Below are positions 34,896 through 43,336 of a stretch of 53,537 nt of DNA, one piece after another. A program made the position numbers and the translations under genes. The stretch is taken from contig JAJCXY010000125.1 in NCBI GenBank assembly GCA_029263215.1, forward strand, positions 1-53,537, read 5' to 3'. This DNA is from Acidimicrobiales bacterium. Lineage in GTDB: Bacteria > Actinomycetota > Acidimicrobiia > Acidimicrobiales > Aldehydirespiratoraceae. Within the stretch, counting starts at the first letter, position 1; each line of letters starts with the position of its first letter. The notes under the pieces are model-generated. The model worked only from the letters and a program-made list of their open reading frames with translations, did not search any database and was not told where the DNA came from.

Positions 34896-36708
34896 CGCGA
34901 TCACCGGCCCCGACGATCTGAGGGGCCGCAGCTACGCCGAACTCGACGACCTCGCCGACCAGATTCGCCACCACGTCATCGACGCGGTCAACGAACACGG
35001 AGGCCATCTTGGCTCGAACCTCGGCGCGGTCGAGCTCACCCTCGCCCTGCACCGCGTTTTCCGCTCCCCCCACGACGCGATCCTCTGGGACACCGGCCAT
35101 CAGGCCTACATCCACAAGATCGTCACCGGCCGGGCCGACGGCTTCGCCTCTCTCCGCGAGACCGGCGGCCTGTCGGGCTATCCGAGCCGGGAGGAATCCG
35201 AGCACGATTGGATCGAGAACAGCCACGCATCCACGGTGCTGAGCTACGCCCACGGACTGGCAACCGCGTTCCAGGCCAACGACGAACGCCGCAAGGTGGT
35301 TGCAGTGATCGGCGACGGCGCCATGACCGGTGGCATGGCGTTCGAGGGTCTCAACAATCTCGGCCACAGCGGCTGTGACACGGTGATAGTGCTCAACGAC
35401 AACGGCCGGTCCTACGCCCCCACCGTCAGCCGACTGGGCGAGAGCCTCATCAAGATCCGAAACAACCCCACCTATATGCGCCGCCAGGCCAAGATCGAGG
35501 AGATCGCCGAGCGCATCCCATGGGTGGGCGAGCAGATCGGGCGGGGCGTGAAGATGTCGAAGGCGGCCATCCGGGAAATGTGGGAGCCACCCGCATTCTT
35601 CGAGAATCTCGGCATCCGCTACACCGGCCCCTTCGATGGCCACGACATCGAGTCGGTGGAAGAAGCCCTTGAGAACGCGGCGGAGTTCGACGGCCCCGTG
35701 TTGGTCCATGTGCTCACCCAGAAGGGTCGTGGCTATGCCCCGGCCGAGCAGGACACGGTGAAGGCCATGCACGACACCGGGTCGGTGAAGGAGGGCTCGT
35801 ACACCGCGGCCTTCTCCGAGACCATGGTGAAACTCGGCGACCAGCACCCTGAACTCATCGCGATCACCGCGGCCATGCCCGACTCCACCGGCCTGCTGCC
35901 ATTCAAGGAACGTTTCCCTGATCGGTGCATCGATGTCGGCATCGCCGAACAGCACGCGATCACCGCGGCCACGGGTATGGCGATGGGTGGTCTGCGCCCC
36001 CTGGTTGCGGTTTACGCCACCTTCCTCACCCGCGCCTTCGACCAGGTCAACCTCGACGCCGGACTCCACGGTCAGCCCATCATCATCTGTATGGACCGAG
36101 CCGGTATCACCGGCCCCGATGGGGCATCACACCACGGTGTTCTCGACCTTGTGCTGCTCACCAAGGTGCCGGGAATGACCGTATTCGCGCCTTCGAGTTA
36201 TCAAGAACTCGAACAGATGATGGTCGACACGATGGATATCACCCACGGTCCTGTCGCCATCCGCTGGTCACGCGATTCCGCTCCCTGGGTAACCGAGCAG
36301 GAAGTGGGCGTGGGCCTCGATGCCCGGCTGGCCCATTCCGGCGACGGCTCGGTCTGCCTCCTCGGCTTCGGCCAGATGCTCGGCTACTGCCACGACGCGG
36401 CGGAGATTCTGGCCGCCGACGGCATCGATGCCACGATCTGGGATCCCCGGGTGGTGGTGCCACTCGACCCCGCGATGCTCGCTGATGCGGGGCGCCACGA
36501 TGTCGTGGTGACCATCGAGGACGGACTCCGCATCGGCGGTGCGGGAGCCGGGGTTCGTGACGCCCTGGGCGAGCACGATGCCGATTGTCGAGTTCGGGTC
36601 CTCGGGGTGCCGGTGGAATACGTTCCCCACGGAACCCCACGCGAGATCCACGCCGGGTTCGGTCTCGACGGTGCTGGCATCGCGGCGAGCGTCCTCGAAA
36701 TGCTCTGA
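34885..36708 (+). CDS. dxs: 1-deoxy-D-xylulose-5-phosphate synthase
   Basis: Thiamine-dependent first enzyme of the MEP isoprenoid pathway, joining pyruvate and glyceraldehyde-3-phosphate. 607 residues, at the short end of the family. The TPP motif begins at GDGAMTGGMAFEGLNN (about residue 143); the catalytic glutamate is in DVGIAEQHAITAA (about 353); the C-terminal transketolase domain is complete. The ATG lies inside the last codons of the PAP2 gene. uppP and PAP2 nearby fit a polyprenyl-lipid theme. Confidence 0.96.
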   Translation: MLLDAITGPDDLRGRSYAELDDLADQIRHHVIDAVNEHGGHLGSNLGAVELTLALHRVFRSPHDAILWDTGHQAYIHKIVTGRADGFASLRETGGLSGYPSREESEHDWIENSHASTVLSYAHGLATAFQANDERRKVVAVIGDGAMTGGMAFEGLNNLGHSGCDTVIVLNDNGRSYAPTVSRLGESLIKIRNNPTYMRRQAKIEEIAERIPWVGEQIGRGVKMSKAAIREMWEPPAFFENLGIRYTGPFDGHDIESVEEALENAAEFDGPVLVHVLTQKGRGYAPAEQDTVKAMHDTGSVKEGSYTAAFSETMVKLGDQHPELIAITAAMPDSTGLLPFKERFPDRCIDVGIAEQHAITAATGMAMGGLRPLVAVYATFLTRAFDQVNLDAGLHGQPIIICMDRAGITGPDGASHHGVLDLVLLTKVPGMTVFAPSSYQELEQMMVDTMDITHGPVAIRWSRDSAPWVTEQEVGVGLDARLAHSGDGSVCLLGFGQMLGYCHDAAEILAADGIDATIWDPRVVVPLDPAMLADAGRHDVVVTIEDGLRIGGAGAGVRDALGEHDADCRVRVLGVPVEYVPHGTPREIHAGFGLDGAGIAASVLEML

Positions 36709-36724
36709 CCAGACGCTTCAGTCT

Positions 36725-37360
36725 TCAGCTGTAGTAGGGGTTTTCCCCGAGGCCGTGATCGGTGGTGTCGAGCACCTCGCTGATCTCGGGAATCGCATCG
36801 AGGATGGCTTTGGTGATGCCTTCTCGGAGGGTCGCCGCACTCATGGCGCATCCCTGGCAACCGCCTCCCATGGTGACGTAGGCCTTGTCGTCTTCGACGC
36901 GAACCAACTCGGCATACCCGCCATGGGCCGCGAGAGCGGGATTGATCCGCTCGCTCAAGAGGATCTGCACCTTGTTGGCGGCGTCACCGGTGAGTTCGAG
37001 GTCGCCCAGATCTCCGAGCGCGCTCGGACGATTGGGGTTGCGAATCACGAGCCCACCCTGGCCCGCGATCGCCGGGAGGTCGAGGGTGGAGCCTCGCATG
37101 GCATCGACGCTGTTGGCGGGGATGATGACGGTGAGGCCCGCGGCCTCGTGGAGGTGATCGTCTTCGGCTGCCTCGGCGAGAGGCTCCAGCGACAGGTCGT
37201 AGGTGTAATCCACCCCGGTGGAACCGACGACCTCGACACGCAGACCGAGCGCATCGCCGTCGTCTTCTTTGGCCCGGATATCGAACACCACCTCACGGGC
37301 GGCGTCGGTGACGATCATCACCTCGTCGGTCGTGCTGGTGGATTCGGCCGTATCGGTCAT
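36725..37360 (-). CDS. NfuA-like iron-sulfur carrier
   Basis: 211 residues. The N-terminal half resembles an A-type (HesB-like) scaffold domain lacking the usual cysteines; the C-terminal half is a NifU C-terminal domain with GGGCQGCAMS (Cys168, Cys171) that holds a [4Fe-4S] cluster at a dimer interface. This is the NfuA layout and delivers clusters to target enzymes such as MoaA or LeuC. TACCCT is 6 bases before the ATG. It is convergent with dxs and 19 bases downstream of the ABC-F gene. Confidence 0.88.
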   Translation of the reverse strand: MTDTAESTSTTDEVMIVTDAAREVVFDIRAKEDDGDALGLRVEVVGSTGVDYTYDLSLEPLAEAAEDDHLHEAAGLTVIIPANSVDAMRGSTLDLPAIAGQGGLVIRNPNRPSALGDLGDLELTGDAANKVQILLSERINPALAAHGGYAELVRVEDDKAYVTMGGGCQGCAMSAATLREGITKAILDAIPEISEVLDTTDHGLGENPYYS

Positions 37361-37372
37361 GGAGCAAGGGTA
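37361..37372 (-). promoter_or_regulatory. -10 box of the NfuA-like gene, leaderless spacing
   Basis: On the minus strand TACCCT (37367-37372) is 6 bases before the ATG at 37360, inside the short gap after the ABC-F gene. Confidence 0.45.
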
Positions 37373-37379
37373 GCGAGGG

Positions 37380-39152
37380 TCATCGTTGGTCCATCTCTTC
37401 CAATTCTGCGGACAACTCCAACCAACGCTCTTCGAACTCGGCTAATTCCCGCTCACTGGAGGCGAGCTCGGCGCCCACCCGAGCAAGTCGCTCGTGATCA
37501 GACCCCGCGGACGAGAGTTGGACCCTGAGTTCCTCCACGAGGGACTCACGCTTGCCCATCTCACGCTCGGCCGTCTTCAGCTCGTGGCGCACCGTGCTGC
37601 GTGAGCGACCCGAAGGCTGTGAGCCTGGGGCCAACCCCTCGGCCCCATCCACCGAGCCCGAAACACCAGCTGGAGTGCCGCTGCTGCGTACCACCGATCG
37701 GGTTCCTCGATCTTCGAGCCAGCCCGCATAGCCACCAGGCCATCGCCGAGCCCGGCCATCGTCGATCACCAGCACGTCGTCGACGGTGCGGTCGAGAAAT
37801 GTCCGGTCGTGGCTGATCACGATCACCGCCCCGGGCCAGGTGTCGAGGAAATCCTCCAAGGCACGGAGGGTGTCGAGGTCGAGATCGTTGGTGGGCTCGT
37901 CGAGCAGTAGCACATTGGGTTTGGCCGCAAGGGTGAGTACCAGCTGAAGCCGGCGCCTCTCTCCGCCCGACAACAGCTCCACCGGCGAGCGCTGAGTATC
38001 GGTGTCGAACCAGAAGCGTTCGAGCAAGGCCACGTCCCACCAGTCGGGCTCGGCTCCATCGCCGGCAACGAGCTCGCGGACACGCTTGGCCGGGTCGAGG
38101 TCTCGTCCTTGCTGATCGTGGATTCCGATCTGGGCGGTGGGTCCCTCGATCCGCTTCCCCGCGAGCGGTGCCCGCCGCCCCGCGATCACATCGAGGAGAG
38201 TCGACTTCCCCGAGCCGTTCACACCCACGATGCCGAGCCGCTCTCGCCGATCGAGGAGCAACTCGAGACCGGTGATCAAGGGCGGTACGCCTTCGAATCC
38301 CACCGTGAGGTCGTGCAGCTCGACCACCTGAGTTCCCAGCCGGGGCGTGCCGGCATGCAGTGAGTCGAGATCGAGGTCGTTGGCACGCTCGGGTCGGTCG
38401 GGACCACCCTCGATCAGCTTGGTGGCTCTATCGATGCGCGAACGGCTCTTGCGGGTGCGGGCCTTGGCTCCGGTACGTAGCCACGCCAACTCGCGCCGAG
38501 CCAGGTTGCGGCGGGTGGATTCGTGGGCCGCGGCGCGTTCCTCCCGGGCCGCTCGACCCTGGAGGTAGCCGTCGTAGCCGTCCTCGTGCACATAGGCCGT
38601 GCCCCGGTCGAGTTCGAGGATGCGGGTGGCGACCCGGTCGAGAACATGGCGATCGTGGGTCACGATCACCAGTCCGCCCCGGAAGACCGCAAGTTCACCT
38701 TCCAGCCATTCGATGGCATCGACATCGAGATGGTTGGTGGGTTCGTCGAGGATCAGGAGGTCGGCGTCGGCAACCAGAGCTCTCGCGAGGGCGACCCTCT
38801 TTTCCTGACCTCCCGAGAGTCGATCAGTGGGTTGATTGAAGATCGAGCCGAGACCCAACCGATCGAGGGCGGCCTCACCGCGCCATCCCGAACCCACTGC
38901 GTCACGCACCGATCCCGCCGGCAGGCTTGTGACCTGATCGAGCGAGGCGATGCTCACTCCCCGACCTCGGCGCACCGAACCGGCCTCGGGCTCACGGGTG
39001 CCGGCGAACACCGAGAGCAGGGTGGATTTGCCCGTTCCGTTTATTCCCACCACGCCCAAACGATCGCCGCTGGCCACCGTGACGCTCACATCGGTGAAGA
39101 GGGGGCGATTCGGCCTGCTCATGGTGACGCGGTCGACGTCAACGAGGATCAC
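37380..39152 (-). CDS. ABC-F family ATPase (Uup/EttA-like)
   Basis: 590 residues, two ABC domains in one chain and no membrane part, the mark of ribosome-acting ABC-F proteins. Walker A motifs are GINGTGKST and GVNGSGKST; signatures LSGGQEKRVALARAL and LSGGERRRLQLVL; Walker B regions end DEPTNHLD and DEPTNDLD. A basic linker with AKARTRKSRSRIDRA separates them, and the last 90 residues form a coiled coil as in Uup. The GTG at 39150-39152 is chosen because TAGTCT is exactly 7 bases upstream. Confidence 0.9.
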   Translation of the reverse strand: MILVDVDRVTMSRPNRPLFTDVSVTVASGDRLGVVGINGTGKSTLLSVFAGTREPEAGSVRRGRGVSIASLDQVTSLPAGSVRDAVGSGWRGEAALDRLGLGSIFNQPTDRLSGGQEKRVALARALVADADLLILDEPTNHLDVDAIEWLEGELAVFRGGLVIVTHDRHVLDRVATRILELDRGTAYVHEDGYDGYLQGRAAREERAAAHESTRRNLARRELAWLRTGAKARTRKSRSRIDRATKLIEGGPDRPERANDLDLDSLHAGTPRLGTQVVELHDLTVGFEGVPPLITGLELLLDRRERLGIVGVNGSGKSTLLDVIAGRRAPLAGKRIEGPTAQIGIHDQQGRDLDPAKRVRELVAGDGAEPDWWDVALLERFWFDTDTQRSPVELLSGGERRRLQLVLTLAAKPNVLLLDEPTNDLDLDTLRALEDFLDTWPGAVIVISHDRTFLDRTVDDVLVIDDGRARRWPGGYAGWLEDRGTRSVVRSSGTPAGVSGSVDGAEGLAPGSQPSGRSRSTVRHELKTAEREMGKRESLVEELRVQLSSAGSDHERLARVGAELASSERELAEFEERWLELSAELEEMDQR

Positions 39153-39165
39153 GGGGCGCAGACTA
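39153..39165 (-). promoter_or_regulatory. -10 box of the ABC-F gene, leaderless spacing
   Basis: On the minus strand TAGTCT (39160-39165) is followed by 7 bases and the GTG at 39152. Confidence 0.5.
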
Positions 39166-39317
39166 CGAGCCAAACGGCCATGACCACCCGCTTCGCGCCC
39201 ATGGAGTCGGTGCAACCCCGCGGCAGCGAAGGCAAGCTGTCGGGGGAAGCCCGACGACCGTCAGTGGGTTCCATCTCCTGCCTCACCCCAACGGCAACGA
39301 TTACCAGCGGAGTCAAA

Positions 39318-39689
39318 ATGTCAGACGAACCAACGGCCAACGCCCAACGAGGCACCGGCGACGACCAGATCGACTCCATCGATTTCTACTGGCGCCCCGG
39401 CTGCGGCTTTTGCATGATGCTCGATCGGGCGCTCACCAAGGCCGGCATTCCGATGACGAAATACAACATCTGGGACAATCCCGCCGATGCCGAAACGGTG
39501 CGCCATCATGCCAACGGCAATGAAACCGTCCCCACCGTGGTGATCGGCGATGTCGCGATGGTGAACCCGTCGGCCAATCACGTAATCGAGGCGGTGGCGG
39601 CCAAGGCTCCACACCTCGTGCCCGACGGATGGGAAGCTCCGGAACCAGGTCGAGTGGCACGCGCCGCACGTCGCTTGCTCGGCGGCTGA
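39318..39689 (+). CDS. Mycoredoxin/glutaredoxin-like protein
   Basis: 123 residues with a glutaredoxin fold. The active site is Cys29-G-F-Cys32 in YWRPGCGFC, and the cis-proline motif is ETVPTVVIGD. Actinobacterial mycoredoxins reduce mycothiol mixed disulfides; here the CGFC motif differs from the common CPYC/CGYC. A C-terminal extension (about 105-123, VARAARRLLGG) is basic. The start at 39318 follows GGAG; the long in-frame extension upstream is antisense to the ABC-F gene and not coding. Confidence 0.88.
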   Translation: MSDEPTANAQRGTGDDQIDSIDFYWRPGCGFCMMLDRALTKAGIPMTKYNIWDNPADAETVRHHANGNETVPTVVIGDVAMVNPSANHVIEAVAAKAPHLVPDGWEAPEPGRVARAARRLLGG

Positions 39690-39713
39690 GTCAAACTCCC
39701 CGGGTCGTCACTA

Positions 39714-40613
39714 CTAGCGGAGGTGGCTCCCGCAAACCGGCCAAGGCGCATGACCACGTCGGGCATAGAGCTCGCGAGCTCGTGCATCCTGCTCTTCGGG
39801 CGGAGCCGCCGCCGGATCGCCAGACCCGCCCACGGTCTGCCATGTCGGAACATCGAACTGATAGGCCCCGCGATAGATCCCCGACGGACTTATCGCGGCA
39901 TAGTTGTCGGTCGACTCGCACCGACGCAGCGCAGCCCACTTGTCGGCCGGGGCAACGCCGTAGGGTCCTTCCGAGATAGCGATCGCAGCCCGGTCCCACG
40001 CAGCGGCGAGCGGTAGCAGACGCTCAGCCTCGGTCTGGCGAGGAGCCAGGCCGGCCAGGGCTATCTCGAGCCCCCTGATGTCGGAACGAAGGTGTTCCGC
40101 TCGCTCGATCGTTTCGTCCACGTCGTCGTCGGCCTGCTCGCGTAAGCCGCGGAGACGGGTCGTCGCCACCTCCGACGAACCGGCGTGGTTGCGCACGAGG
40201 TGTTGGCGCCAGGAGAGGTCGCTGGCCTCGCCCACGCTGGCGAAGAACTGCAGGTTGCCCACCGTTCCCCCCGTCACGAAGTTCTCCACTGCAACCCTCC
40301 GCAGGTTTTCGGTGGCGGCTTCGATCTCGGCGGTGAGGGCCCGCTGCTCATCGTTGAGCGAATCACGCTCGACGAAAACATCGGCCAGTTCGGTCTCCGC
40401 CGCGGTCAACTCGCTGAGGAGGTGGGCGCGAAGGGTGTCGAGTTCGTCTAGTTCGTCGCGTAGCTGATCGCCGGTGGGGATATGCCCGCGCAGCTCGTCG
40501 ACGGTGACCGCAGAGGCCGACAGGGCGCGCCACCCTGCGGTGACCGCGAGTGCGGTGACCAGAATCACGAAGAGGACGGAACGTGATGAACGAGGAGAAC
40601 GGTGTTGGCGCAT
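39714..40613 (-). CDS. Secreted Rpf-type muralytic protein with coiled-coil N-terminus
   Basis: 299 residues. An N-terminal membrane/signal segment (RSVLFVILVTALAVTAGW) leads to a long coiled coil (about 40-200, heptads of Leu/Ala with LLSELTAAETELADVFVERD). A C-terminal resuscitation-promoting-factor-like lysozyme domain follows from about 220, with Cys232-Glu233 in RRCESTDNYAAISPSGIY and the partner Cys294 (WPVCG) for the conserved disulfide. Glu233 is the expected catalytic residue. This domain cuts peptidoglycan glycans. The coiled coil resembles division hydrolase activators. Convergent with the mycoredoxin gene. Confidence 0.85.
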   Translation of the reverse strand: MRQHRSPRSSRSVLFVILVTALAVTAGWRALSASAVTVDELRGHIPTGDQLRDELDELDTLRAHLLSELTAAETELADVFVERDSLNDEQRALTAEIEAATENLRRVAVENFVTGGTVGNLQFFASVGEASDLSWRQHLVRNHAGSSEVATTRLRGLREQADDDVDETIERAEHLRSDIRGLEIALAGLAPRQTEAERLLPLAAAWDRAAIAISEGPYGVAPADKWAALRRCESTDNYAAISPSGIYRGAYQFDVPTWQTVGGSGDPAAAPPEEQDARARELYARRGHAPWPVCGSHLR

Positions 40614-40733
40614 GGTTTGACCCGACGGCTCGAGGAACACCGAGCCTGCGCATGCGCGAACCCGAGACGACTCTCCACCCGTCGAACAATGGAGGCTAGC
40701 GAGCGTCAGCGGGAACGAAAAGGCGGGCGCCGG

Positions 40734-40746
40734 TAGTCTCCTATCC
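40734..40746 (+). promoter_or_regulatory. -10 box of hemH, leaderless spacing
   Basis: TAGTCT (40734-40739) is followed by 7 bases and the ATG at 40747, the same box and spacing as for the ABC-F gene. Confidence 0.5.
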
Positions 40747-41769
40747 ATGGCCGACGTCGACGCGATCCTCCTCGTGTCGTTCGGCGGCCCCGAAGCCCCC
40801 GAAGATGTCGTGCCGTTCCTCGAAAACGTCACTGCCGGTCGGGCGATTCCCCGCGACCGGCTCATCGAGGTCGGCGCCCACTACGCCCACTTCGGCGGAG
40901 TCAGTCCGATCAATGAGCAATGCCGACGCATCCGTTTCCTGCTCGAGGAGGCGCTCTCGGGGGCTGGTCGTGAGCTTCCGGTGTACTGGGGCAACCGTAA
41001 CTGGCATCCCTATCTCGCCGACACGGTCCGCCAGATGGCGGATGACGGCGTCGATCATGCGCTCGCCATTGTGACCTCGGCCTACAGTTCGTACTCGGGG
41101 TGTCGCCAATACCTCGGCGATATCGAACGGGCCCGGGTGACGGTCGGTGCGGGCGCTCCTGAGATCGACAAGATCAGGGCCTACCACGACCATCCCGAGT
41201 TCATCGCCGACTTCACCCGCGCCACGATTGCCGCCCAGGCCGAACTCGGCATCGACGGGCCCGAGGCTCCGATCATCTTCACCGCCCATTCCCTACCAGA
41301 GGCCTCGGCCTCCACCTGCGACTACGTGGCCCAGATCCGCGACACCGCTCGCCTTGTCGTGGCCGGGCTCCCTGCACCAACCGACTGGACCATTGCCTGG
41401 CAGAGCCGATCGGGGCCTCCGACAGTGCCCTGGCTCGAGCCAGACATCAATGACGAGCTGGCGCGCTTGGCCGACGAGCAGGTCTCCGCCGCGGTGATCG
41501 TGCCGATCGGATTCGTCAGCGACCACATGGAGGTGGTCTGGGACCTCGACGTGGAGGCTCGGGCCACCGCTCGGGCTGTGGGTATGCGAGTTGAGCGAGC
41601 CGCTACTCCGGGCACTGAGCCGAGCGCCGGACTCATCGCCATGTTCGTGGACCTGATCGAGGAAAGGCTCACATCCAGAACCGAACGAGCCGCGCTCGGG
41701 GTGTCTGGAGCTCGCCCCGACCGCTGCCCCGGCGACTGCTGCCCCGCGCCCCAACAACACCCACAGTGA
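40747..41769 (+). CDS. hemH: Ferrochelatase (probably coproporphyrin type)
   Basis: Inserts iron into the porphyrin in heme synthesis; actinobacteria use the coproporphyrin route (CpfC), hence the subtype (family knowledge). 340 residues beginning MADVDAILLVSFGGPEAPED. Motifs: HYAHFGGVSPINEQ, the catalytic histidine in FTAHSLPE, WQSRSGPPTVPWLEPD and a glutamate in GFVSDHMEVVWDLD. The C-terminus holds Cys327, Cys331 and Cys332 (RCPGDCCPAP), ligands for the [2Fe-2S] cluster of the actinobacterial enzymes. Confidence 0.95.
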   Translation: MADVDAILLVSFGGPEAPEDVVPFLENVTAGRAIPRDRLIEVGAHYAHFGGVSPINEQCRRIRFLLEEALSGAGRELPVYWGNRNWHPYLADTVRQMADDGVDHALAIVTSAYSSYSGCRQYLGDIERARVTVGAGAPEIDKIRAYHDHPEFIADFTRATIAAQAELGIDGPEAPIIFTAHSLPEASASTCDYVAQIRDTARLVVAGLPAPTDWTIAWQSRSGPPTVPWLEPDINDELARLADEQVSAAVIVPIGFVSDHMEVVWDLDVEARATARAVGMRVERAATPGTEPSAGLIAMFVDLIEERLTSRTERAALGVSGARPDRCPGDCCPAPQQHPQ

Positions 41770-41848
41770 GGTATCCACGCCTCCCCGCGCGCCCCTTTCT
41801 ACAGTTATTCACAGGTCAGAGATCGTTGGACGAGGAGGATCCAGTCCG

Positions 41849-42157
41849 TTGAACCACACGAGGATCGCCGCTGAAGCGCTGCGATACCGGTTCAACCTCG
41901 TCCGAGTACCCCTGGTCGACGACACCGAAGTGGATCTCGAACTGATGGCCGGCACCACGGTTGCGGCCGCCGACCCCGCCGTCGACAGCGCCCTGCGCCG
42001 AATCGCCACGGCATGGATCAGGGCCGGCATCGAGCCAGAGCGACTCTGCCAACCTTGGGACTGCCCCCAGGCGCGTGCCCTGTTCGCGGATCGACCCGAC
42101 CTGATCGATGCCCTCGACGACATCGTGCGGGTGGCCACCCACACCCAGGCCGCCTGA
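41849..42157 (+). CDS. Hypothetical protein
   Basis: 102 residues, no family recognised. It is mostly helical with LELMAGTTVAAADPAVDSALRRI, read here as a helix pair, and two cysteines in LCQPWDCPQ. The only usable start is TTG at 41849, with AGGAGG (41833-41838) 10 bases upstream and a TACAGT -10-like box at 41800-41805. It lies between hemH and the ParA-like gene on the same strand. Codon-position bias resembles its neighbours, so it is probably real. Confidence 0.55.
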   Translation: MNHTRIAAEALRYRFNLVRVPLVDDTEVDLELMAGTTVAAADPAVDSALRRIATAWIRAGIEPERLCQPWDCPQARALFADRPDLIDALDDIVRVATHTQAA

Positions 42158-42210
42158 TTACTGCCGACACCAGCTGGGGCTCCGACCTGTTATCGGCCTG
42201 ACGGGGCCGC

Positions 42211-42222
42211 TACCGTGCAGGC
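42211..42222 (+). promoter_or_regulatory. -10 box of the ParA-like gene, leaderless spacing
   Basis: TACCGT (42211-42216) is followed by 6 bases and the GTG at 42223. Confidence 0.5.
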
Positions 42223-43011
42223 GTGCCGATCATCGCAGTTGTGAATCAGAAGGGTGGGGTGGGAAAGACCACCGTCGCCCTCGGTCTCGCCGCCACGGCC
42301 TGGTCGCGCCGACTCGACTGTCTCGTCATCGACCTCGATCCCCAGAGCAATGCCACCACCGGCCTGGGAGTGTGGGATCCGCCATTCAGCGTCGACCAGG
42401 CGCTGGCCGAGGAACGGCCCGGGTCGATCGCCGGGCTGCGCGTCACCTCCGGGTGGCCCACCGAAGGTGGTCGGCCGCCGTCGGTAGTACCCGCCACCGC
42501 CGCCCTTGCCGCCCGCGAACCCCAACTCCTCACCGATCCGATCGGTGCCAACGATCGCCTCGCTGTCGCCCTGGAAGGTCTCAATCACGAGCTGGTGATC
42601 ATCGACTGTCCACCCTCGCTCGGCCTGCTCACCGTCAACGGGCTGTTCGCCGCCGACCGTGCCCTCATCGTCACCGAGCCAGGAGCGTGGGCATCCGACG
42701 GGGTCGGCCAGATTCTCCGCACCATCGACCGCATCGCGGCCCGTCGAAGTTCTCCCCTTACTGTGGCCGGCGTTGCGGTCAATCGTCTCGGCCGGACCCG
42801 AGATGCCCGCTACTGGGACCAACAACTCCGAACCGATCATGGCGAGATCGTCCTTCCCGCAGTGCACCTCCGAGCAGCGGTGCCGGAAGCGTCGGCCGGC
42901 TCCCTGCCGATCCATGCCCTCGGGAGTCGACCCGGCGCCCCCGAGGCCTCGGCCGAATTCGACCAGCTGTTCGATCTGATAATCCCCACGGAGGTGTCGA
43001 ATGCCGTATGA
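42223..43011 (+). CDS. ParA/Soj-family ATPase, not next to parB
   Basis: 262 residues with the deviant Walker A KGGVGKTT (about 10-17), VIDLDPQSNATTGLG and the switch VIIDCPPSLGLLTVNGL. This places it in the ParA/MinD group that positions cargo on the nucleoid or membrane. No parB or parS-like repeat is adjacent. The next gene overlaps it by 11 bases and encodes a small membrane protein, which may be its partner (inference). GTG start supported by the -10 box 6 bases upstream. Confidence 0.88.
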   Translation: MPIIAVVNQKGGVGKTTVALGLAATAWSRRLDCLVIDLDPQSNATTGLGVWDPPFSVDQALAEERPGSIAGLRVTSGWPTEGGRPPSVVPATAALAAREPQLLTDPIGANDRLAVALEGLNHELVIIDCPPSLGLLTVNGLFAADRALIVTEPGAWASDGVGQILRTIDRIAARRSSPLTVAGVAVNRLGRTRDARYWDQQLRTDHGEIVLPAVHLRAAVPEASAGSLPIHALGSRPGAPEASAEFDQLFDLIIPTEVSNAV

Positions 43012-43321
43012 CCCCCAGGCCGGCCATCGCCGACCCCGACCCGCCGAAGAGGAATCCGCCCCGGTCGAAGCCCTCCTCGGCACCGCTCCCAGGTCTCCCA
43101 GCCCAGGTTCAACCACCGGTGGCGAGCCTGTGACGCCTTCAACCAACGACGATCCTCCCCCATCGCCTTCGGTAACCCCTGCACCCGCCGACCCGCCCCC
43201 CGATGCTCTCCTGATCAACACCGGAGTCGCCGGTGCGGTCGCAGGCTTGCTCGGCTTGCTCCTGCTACGCCATTTCTGGCGTCGTCATCGCTCCCAGCGA
43301 GCTACTACCGAAGAGCAGTAA
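43001..43321 (+). CDS. Small proline-rich protein with one C-terminal membrane helix
   Basis: 106 residues. The first 70 are disordered and rich in Pro, Ser and acidic residues; a membrane helix (about 72-90, TGVAGAVAGLLGLLLL) is followed by a short basic tail (RHFWRRHRSQR). The ATG lies inside the end of the ParA-like gene in another frame, so translation is coupled. No family was recognised; tail-anchored topology suggests a membrane receptor. Confidence 0.6.
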   Translation: MPYDPQAGHRRPRPAEEESAPVEALLGTAPRSPSPGSTTGGEPVTPSTNDDPPPSPSVTPAPADPPPDALLINTGVAGAVAGLLGLLLLRHFWRRHRSQRATTEEQ

Positions 43322-43336
43322 GCCGGCGGTGTCTGC

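Noticed and set aside
38523..39317. Long N-terminal extension of the mycoredoxin-like protein
   Set aside because: It is antisense to the ABC-F gene. The glutaredoxin homology and ribosome binding site place the start at 39318.
41805..41813. DnaA-box-like TTATTCACA upstream of the ParA-like gene
   Set aside because: It fits the relaxed DnaA consensus, but a single such site is expected by chance in 53 kb. There is no cluster, no AT-rich unwinding region and no dnaA/dnaN nearby, so it is not an origin.
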